Source of the DNA: Jaenimonas drosophilae
Taxonomy: Eukaryota > Euglenozoa > Kinetoplastea > Trypanosomatida > Trypanosomatidae
Length of the DNA stretch: 64,000 bases
Direction of reading: 5' to 3'
NCBI GenBank assembly: GCA_030849065.1
Contig: JASAON010001655.1
Coordinates: forward strand, 1 to 64,000
The notes below the pieces were generated by a model, which saw only the letters and a list, made by a program, of their open reading frames with translations, did not search any database and was not told where the DNA came from. The translations under genes and the position numbers were made by a program. This document shows, in pieces, positions 59,101 to 64,000 of this stretch. Each line of letters starts with the position of its first letter. The stretch's first letter is position 1.

Positions 59101-62100
59101 CACAACTTGCCCGCGACCCCACTATGGAACTCTCCGCCACGCACTCCTCTTCGCAGGAGCCATCTTCCCACCAGAATGACACCATCTCAGAAGCTCCTCC
59201 ACGTCGAGAATACGGCATTCGTCAACCAACCCAGCTCGCCGCACCCCGCAACCTCAGCTTCAGCACCTCACTCAGCACTACACCAACAGCAGTCAGTGGA
59301 GCCTTTGCTGAGGCAGGCGTACAACCCCGCCTCGCACAGCACGCCACCCCATCTGAGGGTCTCATGCACTCCGTAGATTCCACCTTGGACACCAAGGAAG
59401 GCCGCAGAATGTCAGCCCAGCGCACTAGCTTGGGTGAGCCCCAAACGGAGTTCCTCTTCTCTGTCCCTGTCGCCATCATTCATCAGTCACTGGGGAGCCG
59501 AGGTCCACTGCGGCGTGCAGAAGAGATGCGGAAGCCCAGTGCTACTCACTCCGTCAACATCTCCCAAGAACTCGAGAATGTGATGCCCAGCCAAAGTACA
59601 GTCTACCCAATGGGCTACGAGTATGACCCTCGCGTAGAGTCGATGAGCCTTCGTGCGGCAGAGGAGATGCTTCCACAGTTTTCTCCCCGCTCTGCCCAAT
59701 GCGCGTCAGAAGGGTTGGAGTACCCAATGTTGTCTCCCTCGCCGTCGGCGAGCATCCAGAAGGATACACTGTTTGCCGAGGAGGTTGGTCGCAGTGTGGG
59801 AGCACAACAGAGCATTGCCGTTGTACGCGCTGCCGAGGCTGACGTTGTGCAGCGCAGTGCCGTACCTGCGGCATCACTGCATGCATCAGTTGCAGACCTT
59901 GATGTTGCGCGCTCGGTCCATATGGTGAGTCTTGCTGAGCAACATGTGAACCCCTCACGCGTGGACACGCCCACTCTTGCTGTCTCTCAAACGATGCCCG
60001 AGTTGGGCCAGTTGTATGGAGACCGCCTGAATGCTCTGAGAACTCATGCTGGAGTCGTTCCTATTGCTCGTGCAGAGCGTGGACGACGTCATCCGCTTGC
60101 ACAGAGGAGTGGTGGGGTGGCATCGACGGTTCTCCGTGCATCCTTTGCAGAGAGTGGACTACGACCGAACTCGGCTCATCTGAACAAGGCCCACGACACT
60201 GTGCTCCAGTCAGTAGAGTCCACCGTACTCGGTGAGCACGAGACCACATCCCTGGAACAAGCTGCCGATCGTCGAGTGAGCTTTGGAACGCCCCAACGTG
60301 AGCTACTGTGCACGGCTCCAGTCTCCTTCATTCACCAGTCTGTGGGCGGCGGCAGTGCATTACGCACGGCTGGAGAGATGCATAGGCCCAGTGCCATGCA
60401 CTTCCTCAATCTATCCGCTGCCATGGATCATGAGATGCCGAGCCGGTACAGGTATGACCCCAGCCTCGATTCGATGAGCCTTCATGCGGCGGAGGAGATG
60501 GTGTCCCAGATCTCCCCCCGCGCTGCCCAACGTGCGTCCGAAGGTTTGGAGCACCCAATGTTGTCTCCCTCGCCGTCGACGAGCATCCAGAAGGATACAC
60601 TGTTTGCCGAGGAGGTTGGCCGCAGTGTGGGAGCTCAACAGAGCATTGCCGTTGTACGCGCTGCCGAGGCTGACGTTGTGCAGCGCAGTGCCGTACCTGC
60701 GGCATCACTGCATGCATCAGTTGCGGACCTTGATGTTGCGCGCTCGGTCCATATGGTGAGTCTTGCTGAGCAACATGTGAACCCCTCACGCGTGGACACG
60801 CCCACTCTTGCTGTCTCTCAAACGATGCCCGAGTTGGGCCAGTTGTATGGAGACCGCCTGAATGCTCTGAGAACTCATGCTGGAGTCGTTCCTATTGCTC
60901 GTGCAGAGCGTGGACGACGTCATCCGCTTGCACAGAGGAGTGGTGGGGTGGCATCGACGGTTCTCCGTGCATCCTTTGCAGAGAGTGGACTACGACCGAA
61001 CTCGGCTCATCTGAACAAGGCCCACGACACTGTGCTCCAGTCAGTAGAGTCCACCGTACTCGGTGAGCACGAGACCACATCCCTGGAACAAGCTGCCGAT
61101 CGTCGAGTGAGCTTTGGAACGCCCCAACGTGAGCTACTGTGCTCGGCTCCAGTCTCCTTCATTCACCAGTCTGTGGGCGGCGGCAGTGCATTACGCACGG
61201 CTGGAGAGATGCATAGGCCCAGTGCCATGCACTTCCTCAATCTATCCGCTGCCATGGATCATGAGATGCCGAGCCGGTACAGGTATGACCCCAGCCTCGA
61301 TTCGATGAGCCTTCATGCGGCGGAGGAGATGGTGTCCCAGATCTCCCCCCGCGCTGCCCAACGTGCGTCCGAAGGTTTGGAGCACCCAATGTTGTCTCCC
61401 TCGCCGTCGACGAGCATCCAGAAGGATACACTGTTTGCCGAGGAGGTTGGCCGCAGTGTGGGAGCTCAACAGAGCATTGAGCTTTTCCGTGCACGATCCG
61501 TCCCTCTACCACCCACAATGGCGCAGCCCAACCTTGGCCACAGTATGGAGGAGGTACAGCGTGGAAGCGCACCCAAGTCGCTGACTTTCCGACGTGCGGA
61601 GGAGGTTCCCATGGATAGTGTTGCCAGTACGGCGCTGCTGATGGTCGAAGAGGCAGTTGAAGGGCACTCCCTGGGCAGTCCACGGTCGATTGAGTTGGCT
61701 GTTCTTCGCCCCAGCGCACTGCAGATGCAAGCAGAGGATGGAGATCAGGTGGTTCACGCCCATATGATGGAGTTTGGCAATTCGCCGCAACCGGCAGTTG
61801 CTGCACGCAAGAAGGTGAGCCTTGTCCTTCAGTCACCCACCTCGTTGCAAGACCGCGAGACCTCTTTCTCCGGGGCACCACTTTTCCGTGTTCAGGCCGA
61901 ACCCGTGCAGGAAGACCGCAGGGTGGAGATCGAGGTGCGGCAGGAGTTAACGGGCATCATTAGCCAGCGTGGCCCTCTGGAGAGGTCCCAGCACGCCGAA
62001 GATGCCGTGGATGGCACTACCCAGCACTCCACCTACGTGGCGCGTGCGATGGAGAATGAATTCCGCAGCAAGAGCTCCGACTATCCAATGGGCTATGAGT

Positions 62101-64000
62101 ACGACCCAAGAATGGACCGACCCCTGAGAAGCCTGGGTAGCCCACGTGGGGCGGCCTTGGTGGAACACACCGCACGACCCGTCGCACAGCAACAGCGTGA
62201 GGACCGCTACGACGCGGTGGAGACGGCAATGATGGAGGCATCCGTGGAGGAACCCCAGACAGAGCGCACGGTGACTGTGGCACGCCGACGTGTGGAGGAG
62301 ATCCACTCACTCACGGTGTCCCCATCACCCAAGTTCTCAGGCTTTGCCGGCAAACCGCTCTTCCGGGTTGAAGAAGAAGACGATCTTGCTGACCGTCGTG
62401 GTGCTCCTGTGGAGCCGACGATCCGCCAGGAAGCTACCCGGGTGATCTCGCAGCGACAAGTTTTCGGCTGGTCCATTTGTGCTGGAGAGAGCACCGGGGT
62501 ACGTTCCTCCACAACCACCTCCATCTCCCACGAAGACTTCCTGCCCATGGGCTACGACGTGGACCTCCCCTTTGACCGCGCTGACCGCACACGCAAGCTG
62601 CTGTCGCTCAGCCACTACAGCCGCATGCGTGATGGTGATCGCACAGGAACCGCCTCGCGAAGTAGCTTTGCCAACAAGTTCTCCACCATGTCGATGCACG
62701 GTGGGGCGGTGCAGGACAGCCAGGCGGATGTTCCACGCTCCGCTGTGTGCCATGTGCCTCCTGAGAATCTCCTCAAGGCGAGCAGCAGCAGCAGTGTCCC
62801 GCTCAACCAGCGTAGCCTCCTCGGACCAGGTGTTCTCCTTTCCCACTCATCGGTGCGAGATGGACTGAAGGGCCGCAGCTTCGAGCGTGATGAGACCCCC
62901 GAGTTGCGTGCCATCCGCTCTGTTCAGGATTCCTCCTCTTCGATGGAGGTGCTGCGCTATGGTGGCGGCCGTCAGATGAACATGAGTGGCCCGCGCCAGG
63001 ACGACAACTTCCTCGAGATTGGAAAAGAACCCGCACTTGTGCCCTCGCGTGGGCCAAGGACGGGCCACTCCTTTCTCCGCATGACAGGCCCACGCTCGAT
63101 GGAGCTGACTACCGCGTCGGGCGTGTCTCTGGAGGCTCGTGTCTCGGCTTCTGCCTCGTGCTACCCGATGATGTACGAAATGGACTCCAAGTTTGAGCGC
63201 CAGAAGGAAGAGTTGGTGGTGTCGGATAGTGCCGTGCTGGACAGCCCACGCACCGCCTTCGCACACTTGCTCGCCGCCATCCAGGAAGAGGAGGAGATGG
63301 CGATGCAACAGCTGCGCGGCGAATGCCCGTCCTTGGCGACTGGCACTCCCCTGCAGAGTTCCGTGGCGTCGTCGGTGGTGGTACGGGCAGAGACCGCAGT
63401 GCTTCCAACCTCATGGGAGGATCAGATTCCTGCCTTTGCTACCGACCATGCGGTGTTCCTCGAGGGGGATGAGTGGGGCACGGTCCTTCTCCGCGCGGGC
63501 GATGAGGGAATTATCGCGGCCGGGTCACGGGACTTGTCCAGGGCCATTGGCATTGAGGAGAGGCTCATCAAGGTGGAGGCACCCCAGGTCTCCTCCGCTG
63601 GTTTGTACCTGCACTTCCAAGTGCACCATGGCGATCAGCTCACGATGGAGTACGTGGATGATCAGGTGGACCAAGGCACCCTTTCTTATCTCTGGTCGGT
63701 TTACTATCAGTACGCCCTCGCTCCTTCGGCGTCGATGCGGATGATGCGCCCCTTCCAAGGGGGCCGCTGGGCCCGACTGCAGCAGTGCGACCCCGATGAG
63801 GTACGACGTGTCTTTGCCGATGAAACAGCAGCTCTCCTGGGTATCCCGACCGATCATGTTCAGGTGATGGACATGACCCACGACCATCACATTGACTTCG
63901 CCGCCCTCTTTGGCGAGGAGCGACAGCTTGCGCAACAGCGCGTACTCATTGCGACCTTCGACTACCCAATGCTTCACCAACTCGTGGCTGGTGCACGCGT
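56070..64000 (+). CDS. Second giant FAZ1-type-domain-like protein, partial at right edge
   Basis: The frame beginning at ATG 56070 stays open to the end of the window (at least 2643 codons) and is truncated there. FAZ1-type-like domains lie at about 56430-56700, 56957-57210, 57387-57645, 57807-58062, 58425-58670, 58701-58960 and 63447-63720, with another running off the edge from about 63740 and a degenerate one near 56130-56300. Typical signatures are VHFDGARWADV, YLEGGNWDVVI, FPGDRWAVVI and closing phrases FPRVWKLY and LPRTWELY. Between 59000 and 63400 lies a long disordered region with PMGYEYD motifs and an 831-bp tandem duplication. It is the downstream paralogue of the 44713 gene, with the same domain and the same plan of domain clusters flanking repeat-rich linkers. 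The start is uncertain: ATG 56070 is the first in frame, but the mRNA probably starts translation at 55678. Confidence 0.85.
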   Translation, partial: MGSGLLSASSLLSAPPLSETYANVPGSSRAERVARITYGEAFMKRFRTIIDGENHGRNRLMIEFFTSYPRFRGPLNQQLAKTHKPKKQSIAEPEDFILKERPHVDDRADAGEVVAIKRGYVSTLHCVEFEGDLWHLIIKYRGAALHAAFVADAAEAVRVSPSDIMNVSFSQRKCIILCDIYHAKSLDQEQVGCFLDMFSFPRVWKLYQSLQRLIQYRCADGDASATHLEHLVHDVYAGEPDTPLAIRLQETASPATTTVSKNVHVLPQASLVRPTPSQSGRRRVAVPEIPLIHSQRVLFRGPHWQSVVAQQPKRLREALVRDGCRAAVMASAVSVVRMDATKTGLSVHLALTCPPHVTLADVTECVNDYNFPESWMVYDKQARGLLLTPSPSPESAATVSSAPTRSSATVASESLSASPSPAMNMFSAPRQSSTSVNSHQVHFDGARWADVLSDNAPIWRGAFRRDIAASLQCSPTEIVVEQHHLDDRGLMVTFSIMHASPECQTTDQLRPKLLHAAFTNMWGLYEVETPVAPKRQGYVSRQQVAAVELSDHGQESPIPAALSITSATMKEVTTLNTTDTVYLEGGNWDVVIVRCPEELHEAFASDVSAALELPPEALTAFKPLYAAGMLTSYTVAHPSTLTTRQVRDRIRSHALPRTWELYKEVSMFIASSEYGRQSMDSEGSLETRELIPSKESGPRSAEVRQLLSSALQLFDSVTSERHLVTHDLQEPPREGVQSTELAALHEQPLAWSTSNELDASLLTRSSWCGRTTTPEPSVVSRHLHTLEGDRWDDVIAMRNDELHAAFADDVAYACEIPPTSVKNIHADFVDGLVMSYSVVHHPSLSEAAINAAVQASPMTCTWALYDTTGPCLTHRLEMKRTFPGDRWAVVIARIPNRVRSVFCEETSECLNVPIEHVELLDVTTGSLIVDFAVNFHEPRDVDKQRTKVTAFGYPRLMSLLHEPEYKHAPTAREPVLMGRQPWHIEQLPHGGQHLPSHHASLRESAEGPTSAQLARDPTMELSATHSSSQEPSSHQNDTISEAPPRREYGIRQPTQLAAPRNLSFSTSLSTTPTAVSGAFAEAGVQPRLAQHATPSEGLMHSVDSTLDTKEGRRMSAQRTSLGEPQTEFLFSVPVAIIHQSLGSRGPLRRAEEMRKPSATHSVNISQELENVMPSQSTVYPMGYEYDPRVESMSLRAAEEMLPQFSPRSAQCASEGLEYPMLSPSPSASIQKDTLFAEEVGRSVGAQQSIAVVRAAEADVVQRSAVPAASLHASVADLDVARSVHMVSLAEQHVNPSRVDTPTLAVSQTMPELGQLYGDRLNALRTHAGVVPIARAERGRRHPLAQRSGGVASTVLRASFAESGLRPNSAHLNKAHDTVLQSVESTVLGEHETTSLEQAADRRVSFGTPQRELLCTAPVSFIHQSVGGGSALRTAGEMHRPSAMHFLNLSAAMDHEMPSRYRYDPSLDSMSLHAAEEMVSQISPRAAQRASEGLEHPMLSPSPSTSIQKDTLFAEEVGRSVGAQQSIAVVRAAEADVVQRSAVPAASLHASVADLDVARSVHMVSLAEQHVNPSRVDTPTLAVSQTMPELGQLYGDRLNALRTHAGVVPIARAERGRRHPLAQRSGGVASTVLRASFAESGLRPNSAHLNKAHDTVLQSVESTVLGEHETTSLEQAADRRVSFGTPQRELLCSAPVSFIHQSVGGGSALRTAGEMHRPSAMHFLNLSAAMDHEMPSRYRYDPSLDSMSLHAAEEMVSQISPRAAQRASEGLEHPMLSPSPSTSIQKDTLFAEEVGRSVGAQQSIELFRARSVPLPPTMAQPNLGHSMEEVQRGSAPKSLTFRRAEEVPMDSVASTALLMVEEAVEGHSLGSPRSIELAVLRPSALQMQAEDGDQVVHAHMMEFGNSPQPAVAARKKVSLVLQSPTSLQDRETSFSGAPLFRVQAEPVQEDRRVEIEVRQELTGIISQRGPLERSQHAEDAVDGTTQHSTYVARAMENEFRSKSSDYPMGYEYDPRMDRPLRSLGSPRGAALVEHTARPVAQQQREDRYDAVETAMMEASVEEPQTERTVTVARRRVEEIHSLTVSPSPKFSGFAGKPLFRVEEEDDLADRRGAPVEPTIRQEATRVISQRQVFGWSICAGESTGVRSSTTTSISHEDFLPMGYDVDLPFDRADRTRKLLSLSHYSRMRDGDRTGTASRSSFANKFSTMSMHGGAVQDSQADVPRSAVCHVPPENLLKASSSSSVPLNQRSLLGPGVLLSHSSVRDGLKGRSFERDETPELRAIRSVQDSSSSMEVLRYGGGRQMNMSGPRQDDNFLEIGKEPALVPSRGPRTGHSFLRMTGPRSMELTTASGVSLEARVSASASCYPMMYEMDSKFERQKEELVVSDSAVLDSPRTAFAHLLAAIQEEEEMAMQQLRGECPSLATGTPLQSSVASSVVVRAETAVLPTSWEDQIPAFATDHAVFLEGDEWGTVLLRAGDEGIIAAGSRDLSRAIGIEERLIKVEAPQVSSAGLYLHFQVHHGDQLTMEYVDDQVDQGTLSYLWSVYYQYALAPSASMRMMRPFQGGRWARLQQCDPDEVRRVFADETAALLGIPTDHVQVMDMTHDHHIDFAALFGEERQLAQQRVLIATFDYPMLHQLVAGAR
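59604..63190 (+). repeat. PMGYEYD linear-motif repeats
   Basis: A short motif of form [YF].PMGYE[YV]D..[FMV][DE] recurs near 59604, 62083, 62545 (PMGYDVDLPFD) and 63160 (YPMMYEMDSKFE). Weaker copies (RYRYDPSLD) lie near 60445 and 61276. The sequences around the copies are otherwise unlike each other. Confidence 0.65.
59713..61478 (+). repeat. 831-bp in-frame tandem duplication, 2.1 copies
   Basis: Copy one 59713-60543, copy two 60544-61374, partial copy three 61375-61478. The copies are nearly identical (a handful of differences, for example TGCACGG versus TGCTCGG near 60310 and 61141). The unit codes for 277 residues and keeps the frame. Being so similar, it is either a recent duplication or subject to homogenisation. 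The copy number in the genome may differ from this assembly. Confidence 0.92.

Noticed and set aside
1..64000. CRISPR arrays, insertion sequences, phage or bacterial operons, and retrotransposon genes
   Set aside because: No spaced palindromic repeats, transposase or reverse transcriptase motifs were seen. The tandem repeats found are in-frame coding repeats.
1..64000. tRNA, rRNA or spliced-leader RNA genes
   Set aside because: I looked for T-loop-like and A-box/B-box-like sequences in the intergenic stretches by eye and found none convincing; a covariance-model search would be decisive.

Overview
The window looks like nuclear DNA of a kinetoplastid protist, most likely a trypanosomatid. Every gene I can support lies on the + strand, none has an intron, and most starts sit just behind a pyrimidine tract followed by AG, the signature of spliced-leader trans-splicing within a polycistronic unit. 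The gene content agrees: a double-length tyrosyl-tRNA synthetase as in trypanosomatids, the axonemal protein CFAP44, and two giant tandem proteins built from a domain that resembles the kinetoplastid flagellar attachment zone (FAZ1-type) domain. I cannot name the genus or species.

Layout. 1-1560 is GC- and homopolymer-rich low-quality sequence. 1766-6318 is a moderately AT-rich block with tyrosyl-tRNA synthetase, an EF-hand-like protein and a small mitochondrial membrane protein. 6922-32369 is a GC-richer block: a NEK-type kinase, one doubtful small ORF, a helical hypothetical protein, CFAP44, a C2-domain protein with a Gly-Lys-Asp repeat, a 104-aa protein, VAC14, mitochondrial pyruvate carrier 2, a probable mitochondrial protein, a PTGES2-like thioredoxin/GST-fold protein and a SAC9-like phosphoinositide phosphatase. 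32370-34750 is another low-quality stretch that ends in a 108-base run of N (34751-34858), so a contig join is likely. 35279-44151 carries a hypothetical protein, a divergent ABC protein, tyrosyl-DNA phosphodiesterase 1 and a kelch-like protein. 44713-64000 is dominated by two giant FAZ1-domain-like genes separated by the longest intergenic stretch of the window (1.86 kb). The second giant gene runs off the right edge and is easy to miss because it has no stop inside the window.

Gene order in kinetoplastid polycistrons is usually not functional, so proximity is weak evidence. Still, there are two themes: phosphoinositide metabolism (VAC14 and the SAC9-like phosphatase, 4 kb apart) and flagellum/cytoskeleton (NEK kinase, CFAP44, the two giant proteins).

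The observations most worth following are: (i) a textbook-looking -1 frameshift arrangement (A AAA AAC, 7-nt spacer, GC-rich stem) joining a 136-codon ORF to the second giant ORF, for which a one-base assembly error is the main rival explanation; (ii) three families of short repeated motifs (LFNS/LYNS, KKSRAxSxKS and PMGYEYD) between the globular domains of the giant proteins; and (iii) two trans-splice acceptors in front of tyrosyl-tRNA synthetase that would include or exclude an acid-free, Arg-containing leader, a plausible dual-targeting switch.
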